A stretch of 64,000 nucleotides of DNA from Pseudomonas sp. SST3 (GCF_003325755.1 NZ_QORI02000001.1:310001-374000), one strand, 5' to 3'. Positions 43,843 through 55,542 are shown, counted from the stretch's first letter. Notes: a model not told the origin generated them from the sequence alone. Numbers and translations: made by a program.

Positions 43843-44781
43843 ATGGAAACCCGTGCCCATCATGTTTTGATCGGACTGTTCACGGTCGTAGCGGTCGGCT
43901 GCGCGCTGCTGTTCGCGCTGTGGCTAGGCAAATCCAGCATCGACCGCGAATACAGCTACTACGATATCGGCTTCAGCCAGGCCGTGAGCGGGCTGTCCAG
44001 CGGCAGCTCGGTGGAATACAGCGGCATCAAGGTGGGCGATGTGACCCAGCTGTGGCTGGAGCCGGACGATCCGCGCAAGGTCCGCGCGCGCATTCGTGTC
44101 TACGGCGGCACGCCGATCAAGACCGACACCCAGGCGCGTCTGGCGCTGGCCAACATCACCGGCAGCATGGTCATCCAGCTGCACGGCGGTACGCCGGAGG
44201 CCCCGCGCCTTGAAGGCGACCCCGATGACCCGCCACTGATCGTCGCCGATCCTTCCTCGCTCAGCGCGCTGCTGGAGAACGGCGAGGATCTCATGAGCAA
44301 CATCAACAACCTGCTGCTCAGCGCCAACCAGATCTTTTCCGAGGAAAACACCACGCGCCTGAGCCGCACCCTGGAACATTTGGAGCAGGCCACCAGCGTG
44401 CTCTCGGACCAGCGCGGCGACCTGGCCCAGACGCTGCAACAGTTCAATCAGCTGAGCCAGCAGGCCAACACCGTCATGGGCGAGTTGTCGAGCCTGGCGC
44501 GCAACGCCAACGGTCTGCTCGACGACCAGGGCCGCAGCGTACTCGACAGCGCGGCGCAATCGATGAGCGCGCTGGATCGCACCACGGCACGCCTGGATAC
44601 CCTGCTGGAGGAGAACCAGGGCGCGCTGAACAACGGTATGCAGGGCTTCAACGAACTGGGCCCGGCCATCAACGAATTGCGCACCACCCTCGGTGCCCTG
44701 CGCCGGGTGACCCAGCGCCTGGAAGACAACCCGAGCGGCTTCCTGCTCGGCCGAGACAAACTGCAGGAGTTCAACCCATGA
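43843..44781 (+). CDS. MlaD/MCE-family substrate-binding protein
   Basis: Periplasmic, membrane-anchored protein of 312 residues. One TM segment (about 8-29) is followed by the MCE domain at about 39-115 (GLSSGSSVEYSGIKVGDV and ARLALANITGSMVIQL). A long coiled-coil tail runs about 150-300 (LEQATSVLSDQRGDLAQTLQQF). It is longer than classical MlaD, more like the PqiB/YebT or Mycobacterium style of MCE tails. It starts 3 bp after the ATPase stop. Confidence 0.92.
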   Translation: METRAHHVLIGLFTVVAVGCALLFALWLGKSSIDREYSYYDIGFSQAVSGLSSGSSVEYSGIKVGDVTQLWLEPDDPRKVRARIRVYGGTPIKTDTQARLALANITGSMVIQLHGGTPEAPRLEGDPDDPPLIVADPSSLSALLENGEDLMSNINNLLLSANQIFSEENTTRLSRTLEHLEQATSVLSDQRGDLAQTLQQFNQLSQQANTVMGELSSLARNANGLLDDQGRSVLDSAAQSMSALDRTTARLDTLLEENQGALNNGMQGFNELGPAINELRTTLGALRRVTQRLEDNPSGFLLGRDKLQEFNP

Positions 44782-45401
44782 ACCTTCGCCTTCATTCCCT
44801 GCCTCGCCTCGTCCTGCTCGGACTGCTCGTCGCGCTCTCGGCCTGCTCGATACTGCCGGAGTCCGAGCCGTTGCGAATTTATCTCCTGCCCACCACGACA
44901 TCGCCGCAGCAAGCCCGCGAGCCGGCACTGCAACACGCGCTGCGCATCAATACCCCGCAGGCCAGTCGCATCCTCTCCAGCCCGCGCATCGCCGTGGTGC
45001 CGCAGGGCAACCAGATCAGCGCTTATGGCGGCGCACGCTGGAGCGATGCGGCGCCCGTGCTGCTGCGCGATCGCTTGATCGAAGCGTTCCAGCGCGATGG
45101 CCGCATGCCCTCGGTGAGCAACGAGGACGTGAATCTCTATGCCGACCTCAGCCTGCACAGCGATCTGCGCGCCTTCCAGAGCGTCTACATCGACGACAAG
45201 CCAGTCGTGGTCATCACCCTCGATGCGCGCCTGGTCAATCGTAACGACCAGCACACCCTGGCCAACCGACGGTTCGAGGTTCGCCAGCCCAGCGCCGACC
45301 CGAGCGTGGAAAGCGTGGTCGAGGCGTTCGGCAAGGCCAGCGACCGGCTCAGCGGCGAAATCCTCGAATGGACCTTGAGCCACGCCCGCAAGCTGCCATG
45401 A
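44778..45401 (+). CDS. ABC-type transport auxiliary lipoprotein (PqiC-like)
   Basis: Outer-membrane lipoprotein of 207 residues. The signal ends at the lipobox LSAC (Cys23). The DUF330/ABC_trans_aux fold is seen in LRIYLLPTTTSP, ALRINTPQASRILSSPRIAV and ISAYGGARWSDAAPVLLRDRLIEAF (split at WSDAAP). It overlaps the MCE gene by 4 bp and would receive lipids on the periplasmic face of the outer membrane. It is the last intact gene of the operon. Confidence 0.9.
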   Translation: MNLRLHSLPRLVLLGLLVALSACSILPESEPLRIYLLPTTTSPQQAREPALQHALRINTPQASRILSSPRIAVVPQGNQISAYGGARWSDAAPVLLRDRLIEAFQRDGRMPSVSNEDVNLYADLSLHSDLRAFQSVYIDDKPVVVITLDARLVNRNDQHTLANRRFEVRQPSADPSVESVVEAFGKASDRLSGEILEWTLSHARKLP

Positions 45402-45415
45402 CGAGTCAGCGCAAC

Positions 45416-46793
45416 GCTTGCGACTATTCACGCCGATATCGGTGATTCCCGCCATCGTCGCAGGGTCTGCCCCCGTATCGCCTACATGCCGCAGGGGCTG
45501 GCAAGAACCTCTATCCGACGCTGACGGCCTTCGAGAACCTCGAATTCTTTGGGCGCCTGTTCGGCCAAGATGCGCAGGAGCGGCAATGGCGCATCGCCGA
45601 ACTGACTCGTAGCACCGGGCTCGGCCCCTTCATCGACCGGCCCGCCAGCAAGCTCTCAGGCGGCATGAAACAGAAACTGGGGCTCTGCTGTGCGCTGATC
45701 CACGACTGACCTGCTGATCCTCGACGAACCCACCACCGGCGTCGATCCGCTGTCGCGGGCACAGTTCTGGGAGCTGATCGAACGCATCCGCCGCGAACGA
45801 CCGCAAATGAGCGTGCTGGTCGCTACCGCTTACATGGGCGAGGCCCAGCGCTTCGATCATTTTGTGGCGATGGACGCCGGCACGGCGCTGGCCACCGGCA
45901 GCCCGGCAGAACTCCTTGTCTCGTACCGACAGCGACTCGCTGGAACAGGCCTTCATTCGCCTGCTGCCGGAAGCCAAGCGCAGCCAGCACCACGAATTGC
46001 TCATCCCGCCGCCGCTGCACAGCGACAGCATCGCGATCGAGGCCCATGGCTTGACCATGCGTTTCGGCGATTTCATTGCGGTGGATCAGGTCAACTTTCG
46101 CATCCCGCGCGGCGAGATCTTCGACTTTCTCGGCTCCAACGGCTGCGGCAAGACCACCACCATCAAGATGCTCACGGGTCTTCTGCCAGCCAGCGAGGGC
46201 GAGGCGCTGCTGTTCGGCAAAACAGCTCTCTCCAGCTGACGTGGCCATCCGTTATCGCTACAACCCCGACAAAGCCTGCCGGCCATGGCGCCGGCGATGA
46301 TTCCGCTGCTGCTGATGATCCTGGCGATGCTCACCGCACTCGGTGTGGTACGCGAGAAGGAGCTGGGTTCGATCACCAATTTCTACGTCACCCCAACCAC
46401 CCGCCTGGAGTTTCTGCTCGGCACGCAGCTGCCCTATATCGGTTTGGGCATGTTCAATTTCGCAACACTCGCCCTGCTGGCGGTATTCGTCTTCGGCATT
46501 CCGACCAAGGGCAGCCTGCTCACGCTCTGCCTCGGCGCGCTGCTCTACATCGTCTGCGCCACGGGGCTCGGACTGTTGATGTCATCGATCTGAACAGCCA
46601 GATCGACGCCATCTTCGGCACCACCATCGTCACCCTGCTGCCGGCCATCCAGTTTTCCGGACTGATCCACCCGACCTCGGCGATGGAAGGGTTCGGCGCC
46701 TTTATCGTCTGGCCGCAGCTACTGGCGCTGTTGGCCATCGGCGCGGTGTTCTTTCTTGGGGCGCTGTCCCGGCTGCGGAAGTCGCTGTATTAG
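45416..46793 (+). pseudogene. Decayed RbbA-like ABC transporter (ATPase-ATPase-permease)
   Basis: Pieces of one RbbA/YhiH-type protein lie in order but in changing frames. The N-terminal Walker A part is missing; the remnant begins near the Q-loop (RIAYMPQGL). Frame changes occur near 45501 (lost G), 45707 (a stop, about two bases lost), 45917 and 46591 (stop). [11 protein letters not shown] and [13 protein letters not shown] mark ATPase 1. ATPase 2 keeps [14 protein letters not shown] but is cut after LLFGKT; near 46226-46240 the sequence jumps to the permease ([19 protein letters not shown]). Another internal deletion lies near 46690-46715. The remnant ends RKSLY at 46793. It sits 15 bp behind the MCE operon, suggesting an old partner or an insertion. 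Confidence 0.85.
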
Positions 46794-46830
46794 GGACTGC
46801 CGGCGCTCGCTACGTTTTTTGAGTATTCAT

Positions 46831-47064
46831 TCAGTCGTCAGCACCCGGTACGGACGCATCACCGTCGAGTGCGGCGGGCACCGGACCGCATGCTGCGCGG
46901 ATTTCGGCAATTCGCGAGACCATCCGCCGGCTGGCGATCCGTACTGCCGGGTCTTCACTGGCCATGAGTTCGAAGGAAAACGTGATCAGAGCCTCGGCCA
47001 GTTCAGAAAAACCGGGCGTGGTGAGGCTCAGCAATTCAGCAAGCTGTTCATTGCGGGTGTGCAT
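46831..47064 (-). CDS. Small hypothetical helical protein
   Basis: Encodes about 77 residues from ATG 47064 (a longer in-frame start lies at 47106). The composition is helical and acidic: NEQLAELLSLTTPGFSELAEAL followed by MASEDPAVRIASRRMVSRIAEIR (each read as short helices), with a Gly/Pro/Asp-rich tail. No domain recognised. It is between the decayed transporter and the rml genes, with no clear ribosome-binding site; GGTAG lies about 10 bp upstream. Confidence 0.4.
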   Translation of the reverse strand: MHTRNEQLAELLSLTTPGFSELAEALITFSFELMASEDPAVRIASRRMVSRIAEIRAACGPVPAALDGDASVPGADD

Positions 47065-47373
47065 TCCATTGCTACCTGTCGATAATGTCGCGCTGATATT
47101 ACCCAATCGCGTCCCTTACGCCACCGCTCCTTGTCCAGTGGGCTTGAGTCTGTTCGCATTTACGCACGGCTGAAAAGCAAGAGAGACGGGGGCACCGCGG
47201 TGCATAGGGCTGCTGCTACCGGTGTGAATGGGTCGCTGGCAAATAAACCGTCAGCACGCCGTAAGCCACCGCAACGCCTGAGGCGACTAGCGACGCCGGT
47301 CGTGCCGCTGAAAGCTGCCCGGCCGTTCACTGCGTCTTACCAACTCCAGCCCCGGCTGGGAATTTTTGTATTT

Positions 47374-47394
47374 TCGGCAGGTCTATCCTGCCGA
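47374..47394. promoter_or_regulatory. Perfect hairpin in the rml leader region
   Basis: TCGGCAGG (47374-47381) pairs with CCTGCCGA (47387-47394), 50 bp before the rmlB start and directly behind the T-rich TTTTTGTATTTT. It is not followed by a T-run on either strand, so it looks like an operator or leader structure rather than a terminator. Confidence 0.45.
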
Positions 47395-47443
47395 CATGCC
47401 AAGAGCCTGTTGCTCTGTAGCGCGCCAAGGAAGCCTTTCAATC

Positions 47444-48514
47444 ATGCGCATTCTCGTAACCGGCGGAGCCGGATTCATCGGCTCTGCTCTGATCCGCCAC
47501 CTCATCAAAGACACCGAGCACAGCGTCCTGAATCTGGACAAGCTGACCTACGCCGGCAACCTGGAGTCGCTGGCAGACGTGCAAAACAGCGATCGCTATC
47601 AGTTTCTACAAGCAGACATCGCCGACCGTGAGCGGGTGAGCGAAGCGCTGCTGGAGTTCCAGCCGGACGCCATCATGCATCTGGCCGCCGAATCCCATGT
47701 CGATCGCTCCATCGATGGCCCGGCCGAATTCATCCAGACCAACATCGTCGGCACCTACCAGCTGCTCGAAGCGGCACGCGCTTACTGGCAGACCCTGCCG
47801 ACCGAGCGCCGTGAAGCCTTCCGCTTCCACCATATTTCCACCGATGAGGTGTACGGCGATCTGCACGGTGTCGACGATCTGTTCACCGAGACCACGCCCT
47901 ACGCACCCAGCTCGCCCTATTCGGCCAGCAAGGCTTCGTCAGACCATTTGGTCCGTGCCTGGCAGCGTACCTATGGCCTGCCAGTGCTGATCACCAATTG
48001 CTCGAACAACTACGGGCCCTACCATTTCCCGGAAAAGCTGATTCCGCTGGTGATTCTCAACGCGCTGGATGGCAAGCCGCTGCCGGTCTATGGCGACGGC
48101 GCCCAGGTACGTGACTGGCTCTACGTCGAGGACCACGCCCGCGCGCTGTTCAAGGTTGTCAGCGAAGGCAAGGTCGGCGAGACCTACAACATCGGCGGTC
48201 ACAACGAGCAGAAGAACATCGACGTCGTACGCGGTATCTGCGCCCTGCTCGAAGAGCTGGCGCCGCAGAAACCCGAAGGCCTGGCACGCTTCGAGGACCT
48301 GATCACTTTCGTCAAGGACCGCCCGGGCCACGACCTGCGCTACGCCATCGACGCCAGCAAGATCGAGCGCGAGCTGGGCTGGGTGCCGCAGGAAACCTTC
48401 CAGACCGGCCTGCGCAAGACCGTGCAGTGGTATCTCAACAACCTCGAATGGTGCCGTCGCGTACAGGATGGCAGCTATCAACGTGAGCGCCTTGGCGCGC
48501 TGGAGAACGCATGA
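47444..48514 (+). CDS. rmlB: dTDP-glucose 4,6-dehydratase
   Basis: Short-chain dehydrogenase of 356 residues, second enzyme of dTDP-L-rhamnose synthesis. The NAD site is TGGAGFIGS near the N-terminus; catalytic [10 protein letters not shown] and the [10 protein letters not shown] pair (Tyr-Lys) are present. Start set at ATG 47444 since [10 protein letters not shown] is the family N-terminus. It overlaps rmlA by 4 bp. First gene of rmlBACD. Confidence 0.97.
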   Translation: MRILVTGGAGFIGSALIRHLIKDTEHSVLNLDKLTYAGNLESLADVQNSDRYQFLQADIADRERVSEALLEFQPDAIMHLAAESHVDRSIDGPAEFIQTNIVGTYQLLEAARAYWQTLPTERREAFRFHHISTDEVYGDLHGVDDLFTETTPYAPSSPYSASKASSDHLVRAWQRTYGLPVLITNCSNNYGPYHFPEKLIPLVILNALDGKPLPVYGDGAQVRDWLYVEDHARALFKVVSEGKVGETYNIGGHNEQKNIDVVRGICALLEELAPQKPEGLARFEDLITFVKDRPGHDLRYAIDASKIERELGWVPQETFQTGLRKTVQWYLNNLEWCRRVQDGSYQRERLGALENA

Positions 48515-49383
48515 AAGGAATCATCCTCGCCGGAGGCTCTGGCACTCGTCTGCACCCCATCACCCTGGGCGTATCCAAGCAGCTGCTGCCGATCTACGAC
48601 AAGCCGATGGCTTACTACCCGATTTCGGTGCTGATGCTCGCCGGGATTCGCGACATCCTACTGATATCCACCCCGCAGGATTTGCCGCAGTACAAGAATC
48701 TGCTGGGTGACGGCAGCCAGTTCGGAGTGAACTTCAGCTACGCCGAACAGCCGTCACCGGACGGCCTGGCTCAGGCCTTTCTGATCGGTGAGGAGTTCAT
48801 CGGTGATGACTCGGTGTGCCTGATCCTCGGCGATAACATCTTCCACGGTCAGCATTTCACCGAGAAGCTGCAGCGTGCCTCGGCGCAGCAGAAAGGCGCC
48901 ACGGTCTTCGGCTACTGGGTCAAGGATCCGGAGCGTTTCGGCGTGATCGATTTCGACGAGAACGGCAAGGCGTTGTCGATCGAAGAGAAGCCGGCCAAGC
49001 CGAAATCCAGCTACGCGGTAACGGGTTTGTACTTCTACGACAACGACGTGGTCGAGATCGCCAAGTCGATCAAGCCGTCACCGCGCGGCGAGCTGGAGAT
49101 CACCGACGTCAACAACGCCTACCTCAAGCGTGGCGACCTTAACGTCGAGCGCTTCGGTCGTGGCTTCGCCTGGCTCGACACCGGGACCCATGACAGCCTG
49201 CTTGAGGCCTCGCAGTACGTGCAGACCATCGAGCACCGCCAAGGGCTCAAGGTTGCCTGCCTGGAGGAGATCGCCTACCAGAACAAGTGGATCGACCGCG
49301 AGCAGCTACTGCGCCGTGCCGATGCGCTGGGCAAGACCGGCTACGGACAGTACCTGTTCAAGCTGGCGGGTGAAGACGCATGA
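48511..49383 (+). CDS. rmlA: Glucose-1-phosphate thymidylyltransferase
   Basis: Makes dTDP-glucose from dTTP and glucose-1-phosphate. 290 residues with [20 protein letters not shown] (the nucleotide-binding signature, about 8-27), [11 protein letters not shown] and [11 protein letters not shown]. It overlaps both neighbours by 4 bp, giving coupled translation. Confidence 0.97.
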   Translation: MKGIILAGGSGTRLHPITLGVSKQLLPIYDKPMAYYPISVLMLAGIRDILLISTPQDLPQYKNLLGDGSQFGVNFSYAEQPSPDGLAQAFLIGEEFIGDDSVCLILGDNIFHGQHFTEKLQRASAQQKGATVFGYWVKDPERFGVIDFDENGKALSIEEKPAKPKSSYAVTGLYFYDNDVVEIAKSIKPSPRGELEITDVNNAYLKRGDLNVERFGRGFAWLDTGTHDSLLEASQYVQTIEHRQGLKVACLEEIAYQNKWIDREQLLRRADALGKTGYGQYLFKLAGEDA

Positions 49384-49925
49384 AGGTCATCGAAACCGAC
49401 ATTCCCGATGTGCTGATCATCGAGCCCAAGGTGTTCGGTGATGAGCGCGGTTTTTTCTACGAAAGCTTCAACGCTGCGGCTTTCGAGGCGGCCACCGGGC
49501 TCAAACGGACCTTTGTTCAGGACAACCACTCCAAGTCCCAGCGCGGCGTGCTGCGCGGGCTGCACTACCAAATCCAGCAGCCGCAGGGGAAGTTGGTACG
49601 GGTCGTCGCCGGCGAGGTGTTCGACGTAGCGGTGGATCTGCGCCGCAGCTCGCCCAGCTTCGGTCGCTGGGTCGGCACCCGTCTGAGCGCCCAAAACCAG
49701 CGCCAGCTATGGATTCCTGAAGGTTTTGCGCACGGTTTCGTGGTACTCAGCGAAAGTGCCGAGTTCCTCTACAAGACCACCGACTACTACGCGCCAGCCC
49801 ATGAGCGCTCACTGCTCTGGAACGATCCGCAGATCGGCATCGAGTGGCCGTTCCAGGAGCTGCCGCAGCTATCGCAGAAGGATGCGGCAGGAAAGGTTCT
49901 CAGCGAAGCGGAGCTGTTTGCATGA
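49380..49925 (+). CDS. rmlC: dTDP-4-dehydrorhamnose 3,5-epimerase
   Basis: Cupin epimerase of 181 residues. [33 protein letters not shown] (His and Arg of the active site), and [23 protein letters not shown] are family motifs (in part). The stop overlaps the rmlD start by 4 bp. Third gene of the rhamnose operon. Confidence 0.96.
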   Translation: MKVIETDIPDVLIIEPKVFGDERGFFYESFNAAAFEAATGLKRTFVQDNHSKSQRGVLRGLHYQIQQPQGKLVRVVAGEVFDVAVDLRRSSPSFGRWVGTRLSAQNQRQLWIPEGFAHGFVVLSESAEFLYKTTDYYAPAHERSLLWNDPQIGIEWPFQELPQLSQKDAAGKVLSEAELFA

Positions 49926-50832
49926 AAATCCTGATCACCGGTAGCAAGGGGCAACTGTCTCAGGAGCTGCAACTGGCGCTTGCCGGTGAAGGGAAGGTGC
50001 TCGCTTTGGGCCACAAGGTGCTGGACTTGGCCGAGCCGATGCAGATCCGCCAGCAAGTTCGCCTGCTGCGCCCCGACCTGATCATCAATGCCGCCGCCTA
50101 CACGGCGTCGACCCGGCGCAGGACAATCGCGACCAGGCCTTTGCAGTGAACGCCACCGGACCTGCTGTGCTGGCCGAAGAAGCGGCCGCGCTTGGCGTAC
50201 CCCTGATTCACTACTCCACCGATTACGTCTTCGACGGGCGCAAGCGCGAGCCGTACCACGAAGAGGACCAACCGGCCCCGTTGAGCGTATATGGCGCCAG
50301 CAAGCTGGCCGGCGAGCAGGCGATTCAGGCGGTCGGCGGCCAGCATCTGATCCTACGTACGAGCTGGGTCTATTCGCTGCACGGTCGTAATTTCCTCCTG
50401 ACCATGCAACGCCTGTTGCAGGAGCGTGACGCGCTGTCGGTAGTTGACGACGAAGTCGGCGCACCAACCTGGGCCGGCACCATCGCCGCAGTGACCGCCG
50501 AGATGGTGCGCAAGTGGCGCACGGGCAACGGCGGCCCCAGCGGGCTGTACCACCTGACCGCCAGCGGCGAAACGTCCTGGTACGGCTTCGCCTGCAGCAT
50601 TGCCCAACATTTGGAACGCCAAGGTCTGTTGCGGGCCCGGCTCGAACCCATCCAGTCCACGGACTACCCCACCGCTGCCCAGCGTCCGCTCAATTCGCGG
50701 CTCAGCTGCGCACGCTTGCAACATGACTGGGGCGTCGAGTTGCCGGACTGGGAAACCGCGTTGCATCAATGCCTCGGCAACACAGGCAACTTTCAGGCGA
50801 TTGAAGGCCTTCAGGCCACACAAAGCATTTGA
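49922..50832 (+). pseudogene. rmlD: dTDP-4-dehydrorhamnose reductase, frameshifted
   Basis: The ATG frame gives [20 protein letters not shown] (NADPH site GSKGQLS) up to INAAAYTA at about 50103. One base seems lost near 50107; expected AYTAVD becomes AYTAST and the frame stops at 50149. The correct frame then continues through STDYVFDGRK, the YGASKLAGE Tyr-Lys pair, TSWVYSLHG and LNSRLSCARL to the stop at 50832. With one base restored it would be about 303 residues, the normal length. RmlD makes dTDP-L-rhamnose in the last step. A sequencing error in GCGGTCGAC is as likely as a real mutation. Confidence 0.88.
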
Positions 50833-50934
50833 ATGCCGCTGGGCATCGGCTCGGCCGTCCATTCCGCCCGCGCCTGCGGCGCCCTGCCCTGTGCTTAAGG
50901 TGCATAATGCCGCCCGAATCACAGGCGCATCTGC

Positions 50935-52734
50935 ATGACACCACTCGAACCTCCTCGTCGCCCACGTTGGCGCAATCTGGCCCTGGTCGCTTTGCTGCTG
51001 GCGCCACTGCTGTGGCCGCTGCAGCAACTGGCCGAACGTTATTACAGCAATGAGCTGATCGAGCAGAACCGCCAGACGCTCGACCTCTACGTGGCCAACC
51101 TGCTCGGCTCGCTGCGTCGCTACGAGGTGCTGCCACGCATCCTCGGCGACTTGCCGACCCTGCGCACGGCACTGCGCCAGCCGGACAGCCCTACCGCCAA
51201 GGACCAGGCCAATCGCCTGCTGGATCAACTGCGCAAGGAAACCGGCGCCGATGTGATCTACCTGATGGCACCCGATGGCAACACCCTGGCGGCGTCGAAC
51301 TGGAACGACGAGGACAGCTTCGTCAATCGCAACTTCGCCTTCCGGCCCTATTTCAGGGAAGCCATGGCCGGCAAGCTGGGTCGCTTCTTCGGCCTCGGTA
51401 CTACTTCTGGCAAACGCGGCTACTACTTCGGCGCGGCCGTGCGCGACGGCGACGAGGTGCTCGGCGCGCTGGTGGTCAAGGTGGACCTGGACTACACCGA
51501 GACACTCTGGGGCAACACGCCCGAGCAGCTCATGGTGACCGACAATTTCGGTGTGGTGATCCTCACCTCCAAGCCGGAATGGCGATTCCGCGCAAGCCGG
51601 GCGCTGGATATCGAAGAACGCGAGCAGATCGCGTCCGAACGGCCCTACCCGACGCTCGAGCCCCAAGATCTGACGCTCGATATCGATGCCTGGCTGATCC
51701 AAAGTCGAGAGCTCAAGGAAACCGGCTGGACGGTACGCATCCTCGCCCCGATCAGCCTGGTCGAACGACCGGTGCGGACTGTCGTCGCGATCGGTGCGGC
51801 CACCCTCGCCGCGTTATTGCTGCTGCTCGGGTTGTTGATGCAGCGTCGCCGCCACTACCTGGAGCGCATCGCCCTGGATGCCAAGGCGCGGCAGCAGCTA
51901 GAGCGCCGCGTGCAGGAACGGACGCAGGATCTGGAGGCGCTGAACAGCCGGCTCAAGGAGGAAGTACTGGAACGCGAGCAGGCCCAACAGGAGCTGGTCC
52001 GTGCGCAGGACGAACTGTTGCAAGCCGGCAAGCTGTCGGCGCTGGGCACCATGTCGGCGAGCATCAGCCACGAACTCAATCAACCGCTGGGGGCGATTCG
52101 CAGTTATGCGGACAATGCCGGTGTGCTGCTCGATCAACAGCGCAACGAAGAAGCCCGCGACAATCTCCGACTGATCAGCGAACTGACCGCACGCATGGCG
52201 TCGATCATCGCCCACCTGCGCGCTTTTGCACGTCGGGATCGGCACGCGCCGGAGCGGGTGGCGCTACAGCCGGCCCTGGACGATGCGCTGGCCTTGCTGG
52301 CCAAGCGTCGCCAGGCCATGGGCGTCGAGCTGATTCGCGACCTTCCGGACGCGACGTTGTGGGTTCAGGCGGGTGAAACACGGCTGCGGCAAATCCTCTC
52401 CAACCTGCTGGCCAATGCGCTCGACGCGCTCAACGAGCGGCCACCGGTACGGCGCATCTGGCTGCGCGCCGAACGTCAGGGAGACGGCGTCTTGCTGACC
52501 CTGCGCGACAATGGCCCGGGCTTTTCCGCCGCGGCGCTGCAACGCGCCCGCGAGCCATTCTTCACCACCAAGACCAGCGCCCAAGGCCTGGGGCTGGGTC
52601 TGGCCATTTGCGATACCCTGACGCGGGCCCTGGACGGCGAGCTGACCATGGCCAACCATCCCGACGGCGGCGCCCAGCTCAGTCTTTACCTGCGATCCGC
52701 CGACCCCGGCGTCGCCTTTCCGAGCGAGGACTAG
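50935..52734 (+). CDS. dctB: C4-dicarboxylate sensor kinase DctB
   Basis: Inner-membrane sensor kinase of 599 residues. A first membrane segment (about 14-31) and a second (about 281-301) bracket a periplasmic double-PDC sensor domain (YLMAPDGNTLAASNW, FRPYFREAMAGK). A coiled coil follows. HisKA has His379 in SISHELNQPLGAI, and HATPase_c has NLLANALDAL, DNGPGF and GLGLGLAI. It phosphorylates DctD in response to succinate, fumarate or malate. Its stop is 1 bp before the dctD start. Confidence 0.95.
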   Translation: MTPLEPPRRPRWRNLALVALLLAPLLWPLQQLAERYYSNELIEQNRQTLDLYVANLLGSLRRYEVLPRILGDLPTLRTALRQPDSPTAKDQANRLLDQLRKETGADVIYLMAPDGNTLAASNWNDEDSFVNRNFAFRPYFREAMAGKLGRFFGLGTTSGKRGYYFGAAVRDGDEVLGALVVKVDLDYTETLWGNTPEQLMVTDNFGVVILTSKPEWRFRASRALDIEEREQIASERPYPTLEPQDLTLDIDAWLIQSRELKETGWTVRILAPISLVERPVRTVVAIGAATLAALLLLLGLLMQRRRHYLERIALDAKARQQLERRVQERTQDLEALNSRLKEEVLEREQAQQELVRAQDELLQAGKLSALGTMSASISHELNQPLGAIRSYADNAGVLLDQQRNEEARDNLRLISELTARMASIIAHLRAFARRDRHAPERVALQPALDDALALLAKRRQAMGVELIRDLPDATLWVQAGETRLRQILSNLLANALDALNERPPVRRIWLRAERQGDGVLLTLRDNGPGFSAAALQRAREPFFTTKTSAQGLGLGLAICDTLTRALDGELTMANHPDGGAQLSLYLRSADPGVAFPSED

Positions 52735-52735
52735 C

Positions 52736-54127
52736 ATGACCAGCCAGATCGACCCGCAGTTTCAGGTAGTCCTGGTCGATGACGACCCCCATCTGCGCAA
52801 GGCGCTGAGCCAGACGCTTGACCTCGCCGGGCTCAAGGTGCTCAGCCTGGGCGATGCGCGCGGCCTGCCCGCGCTGTTGACGCCGGACTGGCCCGGCGTG
52901 GTGGTCAGCGATATTCGTATGCCCGGGCTCGACGGTCTCGAGCTGCAGCAGCAGTTGCACGCGACTGACAGCGAGCTTCCGGTTCTGCTAATCACCGGCC
53001 ATGGCGACGTCCAGCTGGCGGTACAGGCGATGCGCGCCGGCGCTTATGACTTTCTCGAGAAACCCTTTCCCAGCGAGGCGCTGCTCGACAGCGTGCGCCG
53101 CGCATTGGCGTTGCGCCAGCTGGTACTCGACAACCGCAGCCTGCGCCTGGCGCTGGCCGACCGTCAGCAATTGTCGACGCGCCTGCTTGGCCAGTCACCA
53201 GCCATGCAGCGCTTGCGCGAACAGATCGGCGCGCTCGCAGGCACCCAGGCCGATGTGCTGATCCTCGGCGAAACCGGAGCCGGTAAGGAGGTCGTGGCGC
53301 GCGCGCTGCATGACCTGTCCAGTCGGCGCGCCGGTCCCTTCGTCGCCATCAACGCCGGCGCGCTGGCCGAGTCTGTGGTCGAAAGCGAGCTGTTCGGTCA
53401 CGAGGCGGGCGCCTTTACCGGCGCGCAGAAACGTCGCATCGGCAAGTTCGAGTTCGCCAATGGCGGCACCCTGTTTCTCGATGAAATCGAAAGCATGAGC
53501 CTAGATGTGCAAGTCAAGCTGCTGCGCATGCTGCAGGAGCGGGTCGTCGAACGCCTGGGCGGCAACCAGTCCATTGCGCTGGATATCCGTGTGATCGCCG
53601 CCACCAAGGAGGATCTACGCCAGGCTGCCGACCAGGGCCGCTTCCGTGCCGACCTCTACTACCGGCTGAACGTGGCGCCGCTGCGCATCCCACCGCTGCG
53701 CGAACGCAGCGAGGACTTGCTGTTCCTGTTTCAGCATTTCACCGAAACCGCTGCCAGCCGCCACGGCCTGCCAATCCGCGAGCTACGCCCGGAACAGCGC
53801 GCGCAGCTGCTCCGGCATGCGTGGCCGGGCAACGTGCGCGAACTGCAGAACACCGCGGAGCGATTCGCCCTGGGTCTCGAGCTGGGCCTCGAAGATCCGA
53901 GCCAGATCGCCGCCGGCACAGCTGCTTCGGCCGGCAGCGCGCTCAACGAGCAAGTCGACGCCTTCGAACGGGCTCTGATCGCTGCCGAGCTGGCCCGGCC
54001 GCATGGCTCGTTGCGCAGCGTCGCAGAGGCTCTCGGCCTACCCCGCAAGACACTCCACGACAAGTTGCGCAAGCACGGCCTGGTTTTCAATGAAGCTGGC
54101 GGAACCTCGCCGGAAGACGGCGAATAG
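52736..54127 (+). CDS. dctD: Sigma-54-dependent response regulator DctD
   Basis: Response regulator of 463 residues. The receiver has Asp59 in VVVSDIRMPG. The AAA+ domain carries Walker A GETGAGKE (about 178-185), the sigma-54 loop GAFTGA at 225-230, and GGTLFLDEIESM. The Fis-type helix-turn-helix at the C-terminus ends ALGLPRKTLHDKLRKHGL. When phosphorylated it activates the -24/-12 promoter at 54353, upstream of dctPQM. Confidence 0.96.
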   Translation: MTSQIDPQFQVVLVDDDPHLRKALSQTLDLAGLKVLSLGDARGLPALLTPDWPGVVVSDIRMPGLDGLELQQQLHATDSELPVLLITGHGDVQLAVQAMRAGAYDFLEKPFPSEALLDSVRRALALRQLVLDNRSLRLALADRQQLSTRLLGQSPAMQRLREQIGALAGTQADVLILGETGAGKEVVARALHDLSSRRAGPFVAINAGALAESVVESELFGHEAGAFTGAQKRRIGKFEFANGGTLFLDEIESMSLDVQVKLLRMLQERVVERLGGNQSIALDIRVIAATKEDLRQAADQGRFRADLYYRLNVAPLRIPPLRERSEDLLFLFQHFTETAASRHGLPIRELRPEQRAQLLRHAWPGNVRELQNTAERFALGLELGLEDPSQIAAGTAASAGSALNEQVDAFERALIAAELARPHGSLRSVAEALGLPRKTLHDKLRKHGLVFNEAGGTSPEDGE

Positions 54128-55504
<1,377 letters not shown>

Positions 55505-55515
55505 GTACTGACTGA

Positions 55516-55542
55516 AAGGGAGCGAGTGACCCTCGCTCCCTT
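55516..55542 (+). terminator. Hairpin between dctP and dctQ (mRNA attenuator)
   Basis: AAGGGAGCGAG (55516-55526) pairs perfectly with CTCGCTCCCTT (55532-55542), loop TGACC. There is no T-run, so it likely slows or stabilises the transcript end, giving more dctP than dctQM product, as is common for binding-protein genes. Confidence 0.75.

Larger units (their letters stand above)
46794..47443. other. Spacer with one weak reading frame and a leader hairpin
   Basis: This 650-bp space holds the possible small gene 46831-47064 (minus) and a hairpin near 47374. The rest shows no gene. The spacer is AT-richer near 47360, where the rml promoter is expected. Confidence 0.55.
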
